From the NCBI GenBank assembly GCA_905372035.1, contig CAJPNN010000001.1, forward strand, positions 1 through 64,000: a stretch of 64,000 nt of DNA, given 5' to 3'. The DNA comes from Bacillota bacterium. Its GTDB lineage: Bacteria > Bacillota > Clostridia > Peptostreptococcales > Anaerovoracaceae. Of this stretch, positions 1 through 8,595 are shown one piece after another (positions within the stretch are counted from its first letter, which is position 1; each line of letters opens with the position of its first letter). A program made the position numbers and the translations under genes. A model generated the notes under the pieces. The model searched no databases and was not told the origin of the DNA. It saw nothing but the letters and a program-made list of their open reading frames with translations.

Positions 1-54
1 AAATATTTTGGTGAATACTTTAAAACTATTCATTTTCATGAGGTGACGGAATAA
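1..54 (+). CDS. 3' end of a tandem-paralog secreted protein (partial)
   Basis: Only the last 17 codons and the stop lie in the window. The translated tail ends in FKTIHFHEVTE, almost identical to the ends of the next two genes (FKTIHFHEVAE), so this is the C-terminus of another copy of the same family. The start and any signal sequence are outside the window. The function of the family is unknown. Confidence 0.7.
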   Translation, partial: KYFGEYFKTIHFHEVTE

Positions 55-94
55 CAGTGTATTGTTATAGAAAAGCTGTGTGAAGGAGTAATTG

Positions 95-1285
95 ATGGAA
101 AATGATAAGCTTTTTAAAAGGTTCATGATATTTTTAATAGTCTTTATAGTGCCTGTAGCTGCTCTGAGTTTTTGGATAAAGGACGGAGTGAGAGGAGGGA
201 GCTCCGAATCCAGAGCTTATGAATTGATTACAACCGATCCCGGGATAATTGCCAAATATGGGTCGGTGTTTGAGTGTAAGGTTAATGGTGGTGTAGAAAC
301 AGGTGAGCATGCAAGGTTTATAACAGGAGATGCATCATATGGATGCAAAATAAACGAAAATGAAGAATATGAAATATTTCTTAAAAAGAAGGGAAATACC
401 GATTGGTATTCACGAGGACTGATTGAAATATCGGCAAAATATTCATGTAATGAGATACCATGTTATTTTGTAGGTGACAGTTTTGATAAGATTAACGGGA
501 GAATGATGATTAAAAATAATATGGAAGAAGTAGTAGTAGATATGAACAGTGGGATAGTGTATTTCGGTAAAAAAATAAAGAATAAAAAGATAAAATATAT
601 TGGAGATGATATTAAAGAGATTATATCTCCAAAATGTGTATATGATGTTGACAGGTTTAAAGTCAAACTTACCAAAAAAGAAAAGGAAAGAATAGGAACA
701 ACATATAATGTTTTAACCTTTAATAAGGTTAAAGAAGATACGGGAGAAAAGACAGCAGAAAAATATCTAAAGGACAGCTTTAAACTTAAGAAAAAGTATG
801 CTGCCGGATATGAATTGAGAAGAACGAGAGGGGACTATTATGGGTATATAGAAAACGGTAAATTGGTTGAGTATCGTGCATGGAAATATAAAATCAATGA
901 GAGAGATGAATATCAGGTATATATGATGAAAGAAGAAGGTAAAGAATGGCAAGTAGTCGGAAGCATATGTCTTAGTGCAAGATATGTGTCTGATGATGGG
1001 AAGATTTGGTTTGAAAACCTTGAAAAATATGAGACGAACGGAGAGATCATAACAAAATACGGGATTAAAGAGAAAGTAGAAATTGTTTTGAGTGATATTG
1101 ATTTTTATAATAAAAGAATAGAGATTACATTTACAGGCAAAAGACAGAAAAATGGAAGTTATAGAGTTTTTTATTGTGACTGTCAATTTGATCTCGATGA
1201 ATTTACTGCTACGATTGATAAAGATTATGAGAATGATTTTGGAAAATATTTCAAAACGATTCATTTTCATGAGGTTGCAGAATAG
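95..1285 (+). CDS. Membrane-anchored or secreted two-domain paralog, unknown function
   Basis: 396 residues. I start at ATG 95 because AAGGAG at 83-88 is well spaced; TTG 92 is too close. Residues 8-28 form one hydrophobic segment and there is no lipobox cysteine, so this copy is probably membrane-anchored or cleaved by signal peptidase I, unlike the next copy. The mature part is two related units. Each has an IIAKYG or KKKYAAGY element near its start, then a W-(Y/Q)-x-x-G-x-I strand followed by (A/S)KY or ARY, then a closing DRFKVKL...LTF or DEFTATI...IHFHEV element. I do not recognise the fold. It is one of at least four tandem copies, pointing to a surface protein that varies by duplication. 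Confidence 0.75.
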   Translation: MENDKLFKRFMIFLIVFIVPVAALSFWIKDGVRGGSSESRAYELITTDPGIIAKYGSVFECKVNGGVETGEHARFITGDASYGCKINENEEYEIFLKKKGNTDWYSRGLIEISAKYSCNEIPCYFVGDSFDKINGRMMIKNNMEEVVVDMNSGIVYFGKKIKNKKIKYIGDDIKEIISPKCVYDVDRFKVKLTKKEKERIGTTYNVLTFNKVKEDTGEKTAEKYLKDSFKLKKKYAAGYELRRTRGDYYGYIENGKLVEYRAWKYKINERDEYQVYMMKEEGKEWQVVGSICLSARYVSDDGKIWFENLEKYETNGEIITKYGIKEKVEIVLSDIDFYNKRIEITFTGKRQKNGSYRVFYCDCQFDLDEFTATIDKDYENDFGKYFKTIHFHEVAE

Positions 1286-1317
1286 GATGTTTAAGATAAA
1301 TAGAGGAAAAAGAGAAT

Positions 1318-2481
1318 ATGAGATATAGATTTTGTAAAACAGTAAGCTTAACCATAGTGCTTATATTACTACTTGCTTCTATGAGTAGCTGTATAAGTAA
1401 AAACAGCTATAGAGAAGGAGAAGACGGTTATACAATAACAGTTGAAGAATATATGCGTAACAATCCCAAGATTATAGCTAAATATGGGAGTGAATTTAAA
1501 CTATATGAGGATGGTAGTAGTGAAGGAGGAGAACTGGATGTTGCAGGACTGAGCGGATCTTCCTGCTCAACTGTATTAGTAAATGATATAGATATGTATG
1601 GTGTTACCTGCAGTAAGAAGAAAAATACAAGTTGGTATACTCAGGGTGGGATTTCTCTTATGAAAAAATACAAATGTGATGAAATGGAGTGTGAGATATG
1701 TTGGAATGATACATATGCCGAGAACAACTGCAGAATAAAAATTAATAATGAGATTCAAATTATGGATGTTTCTTTAGCGGAAGGGGGACATTTTATATTC
1801 AGCAAAGCTGATATCACAAAGATGGATGGTAAATTCAAAGGTGATATAGATATATTCACAGTAAAATTAAGGGATAAATATAGAGATGAATTGGGACTGA
1901 GTTCAAATATATTGACATTTAGAGCGATAGAAGAGGATAGCGGAGAAAATTTGGCTGAGAGTTATATAAAGGATAATCCTAAGCTGAATTCAAAATATGG
2001 AAAAGGATATGGGTTCAAAAAAATTAAAGTGGAATATGGAGCAGCACTATACGACAGGAAGTTTATAGACAGGAAAGTTATTACATATGAGATTAATGAT
2101 AAAGATAAATATAAAGTGTTTTTATTTAAAAAGGAAGGTGAAAACTGGAAAGTAAGAGGAGGAATTTGCATTTCAAGTAAATATATTTCGGATGACGGAA
2201 GAATTCAATTTAAAGGCTTTGAATCATATGAGAATAATGGAGAAATGGAATACAAAGGAAAAAAGAAAAAAATACAAGTGTCATTAGAGGAAGGAAGTAA
2301 TATAAACGAGTTATATAAAATATGCATTTTAATAGATAATACGAATGAAAGTGATGGTAAGTCAATGAAATATGACGGAAAATATAGCCTTGATGAATTT
2401 ACCGTTACACTTGCAGATTCAGAAGATAAGTATTTTGATGAAAACTTTAAAACGATCCATTTTCACGAGGTTGCAGAATAA
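1318..2481 (+). CDS. Putative lipoprotein, two-domain tandem paralog, unknown function
   Basis: 387 residues. The N-terminus is a signal peptide ending LLASMSSC, so Cys25 is a likely lipidation site, although the -3 residue is Met rather than Leu. The mature protein is internally duplicated. EEYMRNNPKIIAKYG matches ESYIKDNPKLNSKYG. WYTQGGISLMKKYKCDE matches WKVRGGICISSKYISDD. The unit ends also match (IDIFTVKL then LTFRAIEED, LDEFTVTL then IHFHEVAE). The gap to the upstream paralog is 32 bases, so they are probably co-transcribed. The two genes share near-identical 3' ends. No enzyme motif is visible; a surface or envelope role is inferred only from the signal sequence. Confidence 0.75.
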   Translation: MRYRFCKTVSLTIVLILLLASMSSCISKNSYREGEDGYTITVEEYMRNNPKIIAKYGSEFKLYEDGSSEGGELDVAGLSGSSCSTVLVNDIDMYGVTCSKKKNTSWYTQGGISLMKKYKCDEMECEICWNDTYAENNCRIKINNEIQIMDVSLAEGGHFIFSKADITKMDGKFKGDIDIFTVKLRDKYRDELGLSSNILTFRAIEEDSGENLAESYIKDNPKLNSKYGKGYGFKKIKVEYGAALYDRKFIDRKVITYEINDKDKYKVFLFKKEGENWKVRGGICISSKYISDDGRIQFKGFESYENNGEMEYKGKKKKIQVSLEEGSNINELYKICILIDNTNESDGKSMKYDGKYSLDEFTVTLADSEDKYFDENFKTIHFHEVAE

Positions 2482-2510
2482 CAGGACATAGTTACAGAGA
2501 GGGGAATATA

Positions 2511-2630
2511 ATGGAACTTAACAAGAAAAACATTATTGTATTACTAATATCTATATCAATTCTTTTATCCATGTCGTCATGCAATTATAAGGGAAGGCAA
2601 ATACGAAGGTTTGTTATTGGACGCTTTTAG
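2511..2630 (+). pseudogene. Decayed fourth copy of the tandem lipoprotein family
   Basis: An ATG with a GAGAGGGG ribosome site opens a 39-codon frame encoding a signal peptide that ends LLSMSSC, like the lipobox of the gene before it (LASMSSC). The frame then runs only 15 more residues and stops, and nothing downstream resembles the family domains. It is best read as the signal-peptide stump of a fourth paralog whose body was deleted. A real small lipoprotein is a less likely alternative. Confidence 0.55.
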
Positions 2631-2674
2631 AGATGATATAGTATATGGAATTGATGGAGAGGAGGAGATGCCTC

Positions 2675-2899
2675 TTGACTGATTCTGTGTTTTTTGATAC
2701 TGACTGCATCTGTGCATTTTTATGGATTAATGAGGAAAGTTTGTTAGAAAAAATGTATCCGGGTAAAATTGTTATTACCAAAGAAGTTTATAATGAAATT
2801 GATAGACCAACGATTCCTCATTTAAAAACCAGAATAGATCAACTTATAGCTAATGGTTCAGCTCTTGTTATGAGTATGGATATTAGTTCAGAAGATTAG
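2675..2899 (+). pseudogene. Truncated PIN-domain (VapC-like) nuclease fragment
   Basis: 74 residues from TTG 2675, chosen because GGAGGAG lies at a good distance; the ATG at 2668 is in another frame and stops at once. The start, SVFFDTDCICAFLWI, has the conserved early aspartate of PIN-domain ribonucleases, and KIVITKEVYNEIDRP fits the next helix with its acidic residue. PIN proteins usually run to 130-170 residues and carry further C-terminal aspartates, which are missing after the TAG at 2897-2899. No antitoxin is adjacent. I read it as a remnant of a toxin-like or orphan PIN gene, probably inactive. Confidence 0.5.
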
Positions 2900-2976
2900 G
2901 AAGAAACATTTTGAGTTGATCTTTGTCAATATAAAAACTCCACAACAACTTGACACCGTCGACAGTCTGATTTTGT

Positions 2977-3006
2977 TTGACATTCGGTATATGTATGTGA
3001 TATCAT
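2977..3006 (+). promoter_or_regulatory. Promoter of rpsO
   Basis: TTGACA at 2977-2982 and TATCAT at 3001-3006 with an 18-base spacer make a good sigma-A promoter. Transcription would begin near 3013, leaving a leader of about 100 bases before rpsO. Confidence 0.6.
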
Positions 3007-3029
3007 ATATCGTCAATAAAGTTTTATTG

Positions 3030-3110
3030 ATCGAATTATTTTATCCTTATCTGGGTATGGCGAGACTCCGACGTTTACTCGGGTAAGGGCGATAGAGAAG
3101 AAAAGGAGAA
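3030..3110 (+). promoter_or_regulatory. Possible S15 autoregulatory leader
   Basis: The rpsO leader can fold. TATC near 3051 can pair with GATA near 3092, enclosing a hairpin in which GGGTA pairs with TACTC. S15 represses its own translation through leader RNA in several bacteria, so a binding site here is plausible. I cannot match it to a known structural class by eye. Confidence 0.35.
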
Positions 3111-3117
3111 AAATAAC

Positions 3118-3384
3118 ATGATTGATCAGACAAAGAAAGCGGAAATTATTAACGAGTACAAGACTAAAGATGGAGATACGGGATCTGCGGAGGTGCAGGT
3201 AGCCATCCTTACTTACAGGATCAATGATTTGAATGAACATCTGAAGATACACAAAAAGGATTTTCACTCAAGAAGAGGTCTTTTGAAGATGGTAGGGCAG
3301 AGAAGAAACATGCTCAACTATTTAAAAGAGAAAGACATTGAAAGATACAGAACATTGATTGCACGTTTAGGATTAAGAAAATAA
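3118..3384 (+). CDS. rpsO: 30S ribosomal protein S15
   Basis: 88 residues, the usual length for S15. It binds the 16S rRNA three-way junction early in assembly of the small-subunit platform. The family pattern is clear: [15 protein letters not shown] near residue 20, then [19 protein letters not shown] and a C-terminal YLKEKD...[12 protein letters not shown]. The start ATG has AAAAGGAG upstream. The gene has its own promoter and terminator and sits just before pnp, the usual arrangement in many bacteria. Confidence 0.97.
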   Translation: MIDQTKKAEIINEYKTKDGDTGSAEVQVAILTYRINDLNEHLKIHKKDFHSRRGLLKMVGQRRNMLNYLKEKDIERYRTLIARLGLRK

Positions 3385-3395
3385 CTTTGTTTTAC

Positions 3396-3422
3396 AGCGA
3401 GGGGTATATCCTCGCTTTTTTT
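3396..3422 (+). terminator. Rho-independent terminator after rpsO
   Basis: AGCGAGG (3396-3402) pairs with CCTCGCT (3410-3416) around a short loop and is followed by a T run. It probably lowers transcription into pnp, whose ribosome site lies about 30 bases downstream. Confidence 0.85.
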
Positions 3423-3462
3423 GGAAATTCGGAAAGAAGAAATTAACAGGAGGAAGTTGTTA

Positions 3463-5562
3463 ATGAGATTTACAGATTACAGAACGTTCAGGACGGCAAT
3501 AGGCGGAAGATTACTTGAGTTGGAAATAGGAAAAGTTTGTGAGATGGCAAATGGTCAGGTTATGCTCAGGTATGGAGATACAGTTGTAAATGTGACAGCC
3601 ACAGCATCAAAGGAGCCTAGACAGGATATAGATTTTTTCCCGCTGAGCGTAGATTATGAGGAAAGAATGTATGCGGTAGGAAAAATTCCGGGGGGATTTC
3701 TTAAAAGAGAAGGAAGACCGTCGGAAAAAGCTATTTTAAATTCAAGGCTTATAGATAGACCGATAAGGCCGCTTTTCCCAAAGGGATTTTATAATGATGT
3801 GCAGGTAGTTGCGACTGTAATGTCGGTAGATCTGGATTGCCCGCCGGAGGTGGTTGCGATGATAGGTTCATCGGTGGCACTGTCAATATCGGATATTCCT
3901 TTTGAGGGTCCTACGGCATCGGTAATCGTGGGAAGAATAGACGAAAGGTTTATAATAAACCCTACTCTTGAAGAGAGAGAAAAGAGCGACATGCATCTGG
4001 TTGTATCCGGAACGAAAGAAGCTATAATGATGGTAGAGGCGGGATGCAAAGAAGTGCCCGAGGATATTGTTCTTGATGCCATAATGTTTGCACATGATGA
4101 GATAAAAGAAATCATAAGCTTCATAGAAGAGGTTGTTGCTGAAGTCGGAAAACCTAAGATGGAAGCCAATCTTTATACGGTTCCTGAAGATATCGACAAA
4201 GCCGTAAGAGAGTATGCCGCAGATAAGATGAGAGATGCCATACAGACATATGACAAGCAGGAAAGACTTGAAAATATGGATGCGGTTGAAGCGGAGACAA
4301 AAGAATATTTTGAAGAGATTTATCCCGATAATCCGAAAGATATATCGGCAGTTTTATATAACATAACAAAAGAGCAGGTAAGGAGTCTTATTCTTGACGA
4401 CGAGATAAGACCGGATAACAGAAAAAGAGATGAAATAAGACCTGTATGGTGTGAAACGGGACTGCTTCCGAGGACGCACGGAACGGGATTGTTCAAGAGG
4501 GGACAGACCCAGGTTCTTTCAGTTGTAACTTTGGCACCGGTAGGTGAAGCGCAGGTTATAGACGGACTTACGGAAGAAGTGGAAAAGAGATATATGCATA
4601 ACTATAACTTCCCACCATATTCAGTGGGTGAGGCAAGGCCTATGAGAAGTCCGGGGAGAAGAGAGATCGGTCACGGAGCCTTAGCCGAGAGAGCTTTGCT
4701 TCCCGTTATTCCGCCTGTAGAAGAATTTCCATATGCGATAAGAGTTGTTTCGGAAGTACTTTCTTCAAACGGGAGTACATCGCAGGGTTCGGTATGCGGA
4801 AGCTGTTTGGCGCTTATGGATGCGGGAGTTCCTATAAAAGCTCCGGTTGCAGGAATTGCAATGGGACTTATTGAGAGAGTTCAGGAAGACGGATCGAGCA
4901 AAATTGCAATTTTATCGGATATTCAGGGTATGGAAGATTTCCTGGGAGATATGGACTTTAAGGTCGCAGGTACCGCAAAAGGTGTGACAGCTATTCAGAT
5001 GGATATAAAAGTTCACGGACTTTCAAGAAAAATACTTGAAGAGGCACTTTCACAGGCAAAAGAGGGCAGAATGTTTATTATGGACAAAATGCTTGAAGAA
5101 ATTCAGGCACCGAGAGCCGAACTTTCGAAATACGCACCGAGAATCATTACATTTAATATTGATCCTGATGATATAAGGACAGTTATCGGACCGGGAGGAA
5201 AGACAATAAACAGAATTATTGCCGAAACGGGAGTTAAAATCGATATTGAAGACGACGGTACCGTTTATGTTGCGGCACCTGATTTGGAGTGTGCGGAAAA
5301 AGGAGTAAAAGAAATTGAACTTTTACTCAAAGATGTAGAAGTCGGCGAAACATATGAGGGAAAGGTTACAAGAATCATGAACTTCGGAGCCTTTATAGAG
5401 ATTTTACCGGGAAAAGAGGGTCTTCTTCATATTTCAAAGATGGCAAAAGAAAGGGTTGAAAAAGTAGAAGATATCATGAATATAGGAGATATCGTCAAAG
5501 TAAAAGTTGTAGAAATAGACAGTCAAAACAGAATAAATCTTTCAAGAAAAGAACTTTTATAA
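3463..5562 (+). CDS. pnp: Polyribonucleotide nucleotidyltransferase (PNPase)
   Basis: 699 residues, the normal length. PNPase degrades RNA 3' to 5' with phosphate and can also add tails. I chose ATG 3463 (MRFTDYRTF) because AGGAGG is at 3448-3453; an upstream in-frame extension overlaps the rpsO terminator. Two RNase PH-like halves are present, the first with [14 protein letters not shown] and the second with [14 protein letters not shown] and [18 protein letters not shown]. These are followed by a KH domain ([11 protein letters not shown]) at about 555-610 and an S1 domain ([19 protein letters not shown]) at about 620-690. All key elements look intact. Confidence 0.97.
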   Translation: MRFTDYRTFRTAIGGRLLELEIGKVCEMANGQVMLRYGDTVVNVTATASKEPRQDIDFFPLSVDYEERMYAVGKIPGGFLKREGRPSEKAILNSRLIDRPIRPLFPKGFYNDVQVVATVMSVDLDCPPEVVAMIGSSVALSISDIPFEGPTASVIVGRIDERFIINPTLEEREKSDMHLVVSGTKEAIMMVEAGCKEVPEDIVLDAIMFAHDEIKEIISFIEEVVAEVGKPKMEANLYTVPEDIDKAVREYAADKMRDAIQTYDKQERLENMDAVEAETKEYFEEIYPDNPKDISAVLYNITKEQVRSLILDDEIRPDNRKRDEIRPVWCETGLLPRTHGTGLFKRGQTQVLSVVTLAPVGEAQVIDGLTEEVEKRYMHNYNFPPYSVGEARPMRSPGRREIGHGALAERALLPVIPPVEEFPYAIRVVSEVLSSNGSTSQGSVCGSCLALMDAGVPIKAPVAGIAMGLIERVQEDGSSKIAILSDIQGMEDFLGDMDFKVAGTAKGVTAIQMDIKVHGLSRKILEEALSQAKEGRMFIMDKMLEEIQAPRAELSKYAPRIITFNIDPDDIRTVIGPGGKTINRIIAETGVKIDIEDDGTVYVAAPDLECAEKGVKEIELLLKDVEVGETYEGKVTRIMNFGAFIEILPGKEGLLHISKMAKERVEKVEDIMNIGDIVKVKVVEIDSQNRINLSRKELL

Positions 5563-5709
5563 TTTTATGGGGGATGTTAAAAACATTACGTATATATAGT
5601 ATTATAGGTATCGTTAATTATGTTTTTTAAAAGTTTTATGCAGACGACAGTTATTTGTAAGGATATGAGGATGGTTGCTGTATTACCCGTAAAAAATAAA
5701 AAATATGTA

Positions 5710-5738
5710 CCGGCAGGCAAAAGTTTGCCGGATTTTTT
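5710..5738 (+). terminator. Terminator after pnp
   Basis: CCGGCA (5710-5715) pairs with TGCCGG (5726-5731), followed by TTTTTT. It separates pnp from the surface cassette. The 5563-5709 stretch before it has no gene I can support. Confidence 0.75.
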
Positions 5739-5769
5739 AGAATAGAAGGTTGATTGGAGAGGGTTGTAA

Positions 5770-7206
5770 ATGTTATTTTCGTCTTTAGTTTTTTTGAGCG
5801 GTTTTTTGCCTGCAGTATTGCTTATATATTATGTTTTTCTAAGAGGTCGCAGAAAAGCTCAAAATGTGTTTTTGCTTTTGGCGTCCTTGGGTTTTTATGC
5901 TTGGGGAGAACCGTGGTTTGTTTTCGTTATGATGTTGTCGATAATAGGGAATTGGATTTTCGGGCTTTTGGTGGACAAATACAGAGCACATAAATTAAAA
6001 GCGAAGTTGGTCATAACGATATCACTGATTTTCAATTTAAGCATAATATTTATTTTTAAGTATTTAATGTTTACAGTGAGTAATGTCAACAAACTGTTCG
6101 GTACATCAATCAGTTGCGGAAAAATAATTTTGCCTATCGGAATTTCATTTTTTACTTTTCAGGCTATATCCTATGTTATAGATATTTACAGACAGCGTGG
6201 AGAAGTTCAGAAAAATCCGCTGAATGTGGGCCTTTACATATCCTTTTTTCCACAGCTTATAGCAGGGCCTATAGTCAGATATCAAACTGTTGCAAAACAG
6301 ATAAATAACAGAACTGAAACATTTCAAGATTTTTCGGAAGGAGTAAAAAGATTTATAACAGGCTTAGGCAAAAAAATCCTAATAGCAAACAATGTTGCGC
6401 TTATAGCTAATTATTCTTTCAATTTAGGTTCAGATAACAGATCAGTTGCTTTTGCATGGCTGGGAGCATTGGCATATACACTTCAGATATACTTTGATTT
6501 TTCGGGATATTCGGATATGGCGATAGGTCTCGGAAAAATGTTCGGGTTTCACTTTATGGAAAACTTTGATTATCCGTACATTTCAAAATCATGTTCCGAA
6601 TTTTGGAGGCGGTGGCATATATCTCTGGGTTCATGGTTCAGGGATTACGTTTATATACCGCTTGGCGGAAGTAGAGTGAGCGGAAAAAAGAGATTGATAT
6701 TCAATCTTCTTATAGTATGGTTTTTGACGGGGCTTTGGCACGGTGCAAACTGGACGTTTATATGTTGGGGTTTATTATATTTCGTATTTATTTCCGTTGA
6801 AAAACTTAGCGGATTTGAAAAAAAGGGAAATTCTGTACTTGCTGCTTCGTTCAAGCACATTTATACCATGTTTTTAGTCGTAATGGGATGGGTGATTTTC
6901 AGAGCGGTGAATATAAATGTTGCGATCGATTATATAAAAACTATGTTTGTACCGTCAAAAGCGGGAGTTATAGATGAAATATTCAAACTGTATATCAGTG
7001 AATACGGAATCTTTATAATTGCAGGGCTGATATTTTCGTTGCCCGTTGCAAAAAAAATATCTGAAAGTTTCAATAAAAAAATTAAATGGGAAGAAAGTTA
7101 TCCGACAGCGTTTTTATACGGGATAGTTATGATTCTAATTATGCTTGTGAGCATTTCGTATCTGGTTAAGGGCGCCTACAATCCGTTTATTTATTTTAAT
7201 TTTTAA
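5770..7206 (+). CDS. MBOAT-family O-acyltransferase (AlgI/PatA-like)
   Basis: 478 residues with about ten hydrophobic segments, starting at ATG 5770 behind GGAGAGG. It carries the MBOAT signatures: FWRRWHISLGSWFRDYVYIPLGG across residues 278-300, and TGLWHGANWTFICWGL near 320-335, which contains the catalytic histidine of the family. These membrane enzymes transfer an acyl group, usually acetyl, across the membrane to an extracytoplasmic acceptor such as a polysaccharide, peptidoglycan or teichoic acid. The next gene is a DHHW/AlgX-like protein, the usual partner that completes the transfer outside. The acceptor here is unknown. The D-alanine exporter DltB is a relative, but no dlt genes are nearby. 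Confidence 0.9.
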   Translation: MLFSSLVFLSGFLPAVLLIYYVFLRGRRKAQNVFLLLASLGFYAWGEPWFVFVMMLSIIGNWIFGLLVDKYRAHKLKAKLVITISLIFNLSIIFIFKYLMFTVSNVNKLFGTSISCGKIILPIGISFFTFQAISYVIDIYRQRGEVQKNPLNVGLYISFFPQLIAGPIVRYQTVAKQINNRTETFQDFSEGVKRFITGLGKKILIANNVALIANYSFNLGSDNRSVAFAWLGALAYTLQIYFDFSGYSDMAIGLGKMFGFHFMENFDYPYISKSCSEFWRRWHISLGSWFRDYVYIPLGGSRVSGKKRLIFNLLIVWFLTGLWHGANWTFICWGLLYFVFISVEKLSGFEKKGNSVLAASFKHIYTMFLVVMGWVIFRAVNINVAIDYIKTMFVPSKAGVIDEIFKLYISEYGIFIIAGLIFSLPVAKKISESFNKKIKWEESYPTAFLYGIVMILIMLVSISYLVKGAYNPFIYFNF

Positions 7207-7255
7207 TATATACTATATGTTTTTTTATATTTTAATTTCTAAGGGAGATGTTGTT

Positions 7256-8476
7256 TTGAGAGAGAAAACTCAAAAGAGAAAAAAAATCACGGCGGTTATG
7301 TTTATAATTGTATTGTCACTGCTTTTTTCAGGGAATTTTATAAATTATCGCATAGCCGGCAAGACATTGCTTGATAACTACAGGGAGCAGACGGCACAGG
7401 AAACAGGATTTTTTGATAAGGCAAAAGCATTTATTTCATCCGCTGATGCGGGAGTGAACGAAGCGACTTTGGCAAGGGATGACTTTGTGGAGATTTACGG
7501 TCTGGTGCAAAAATGTATTCATAAGAGAATAATGCCTGATCCTATGTATGGGGCACTTTATAAAACTGATGACGGGAAAATAAATTTTTCTGTTGAAAAA
7601 AAATATATGGATGACTATTTGGGTAGCATGTATGATCTTGCAAACGGATTGAAAGAGGCGGACATTCCGATGCTTTATGTACAGTTTCCGTTTAAATTGC
7701 CGCCTAAGAATATAGAGAATTCGCTTCCTGTAACGGCGAATGACTATTCGAATGAAAATGCGGATTATTTCATTAAAAATTTAAAGAGTGCAAAATTAAA
7801 TGTTTATGACATTAGGTCGGATTTCTGGAATCTTAAAATGAATCGTGATAAAATGTTCTTTAATACGGATCACCATTGGACAATAGAAGCCGCATTCAAG
7901 GCGACAGGTTTGTTGGAAAGATATCTCAATAAAAATTTCGGATTTAAGATAGATGAAAAATATAGGGATATAAACAATTACAATAAGAAAATATATAAAA
8001 ATTGTTTTGTCGGTTCGATGGGAAGAAGGGTCGGCAGAGTTTATGGAGGTGTAGATGATTTTACACTTATAACGCCTAAATTCGATACAAGTTTTAAGCT
8101 GGTGGAAAATGACGGGGAAAACAGTAAGGTATTTAGGGGTTCTTTTGAAGATGCGGTGCTTGATAAAGCTTATCTTGAAAATAAAGATATTACGACGAAC
8201 AGGTATGCGGTTTATCATGGAGACAACAGAGAGCTTATATTCACAAACAATAAAGTGAAGGGCGGCAAAGTTTTAATTATAAAGGACAGCTTCGGAATAC
8301 CTGTTTATTCGTTTATGTCGCTCGGAGTTCATGAAGTGAGAGCGTTGGATCTCAGATTGTTTAATGAGGATTTGTTGGAATATGCCAAGCTATGCAAACC
8401 TGATATAGTCATAGTTATGTACAATGTGGATTGTTTTAAGGATGAAATGTTTGACTTTAAAGGTCAGATAAAGTGA
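7256..8476 (+). CDS. DHHW/AlgX-like extracytoplasmic acetyltransferase partner of the MBOAT protein
   Basis: 406 residues from TTG 7256, chosen because AAGGGAG (7241-7247) is 8 bases upstream; the ATG at 7248 is out of frame. One N-terminal transmembrane segment (about 12-30) anchors it outside. The DHHW motif appears as NTDHHWTIEAAF, and a later VLIIKDSFGIPVYSF resembles the DSF element of SGNH/AlgX enzymes. These proteins take an acyl group from the MBOAT channel and place it on a surface polymer. The 49-base gap to the upstream MBOAT gene fits a two-gene unit. Confidence 0.85.
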   Translation: MREKTQKRKKITAVMFIIVLSLLFSGNFINYRIAGKTLLDNYREQTAQETGFFDKAKAFISSADAGVNEATLARDDFVEIYGLVQKCIHKRIMPDPMYGALYKTDDGKINFSVEKKYMDDYLGSMYDLANGLKEADIPMLYVQFPFKLPPKNIENSLPVTANDYSNENADYFIKNLKSAKLNVYDIRSDFWNLKMNRDKMFFNTDHHWTIEAAFKATGLLERYLNKNFGFKIDEKYRDINNYNKKIYKNCFVGSMGRRVGRVYGGVDDFTLITPKFDTSFKLVENDGENSKVFRGSFEDAVLDKAYLENKDITTNRYAVYHGDNRELIFTNNKVKGGKVLIIKDSFGIPVYSFMSLGVHEVRALDLRLFNEDLLEYAKLCKPDIVIVMYNVDCFKDEMFDFKGQIK

Positions 8477-8595
8477 CAAATCTTTCAATTTTGCTTTAAT
8501 CGGTTTGTGTTGTAAGTCGGGATAAGTAGGATAAAACGTTTTAAGTTGCGATATTTAAAGTCGGAAGAACAGTAGTGAAAAGGGGGAAATATAAA

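Noticed and set aside
46..54. Possible CRISPR or direct-repeat array from the repeated 3' ends at 20-54, 1255-1285 and 2445-2481
   Set aside because: Spacing is gene-sized and the repeats encode the same protein tail; they are paralog ends, not an array.
5620..5745. A 41-codon open frame (starting MFFKSFMQTT) between pnp and the MBOAT gene
   Set aside because: It has no ribosome site and runs through the pnp terminator hairpin, so it is unlikely to be a gene.
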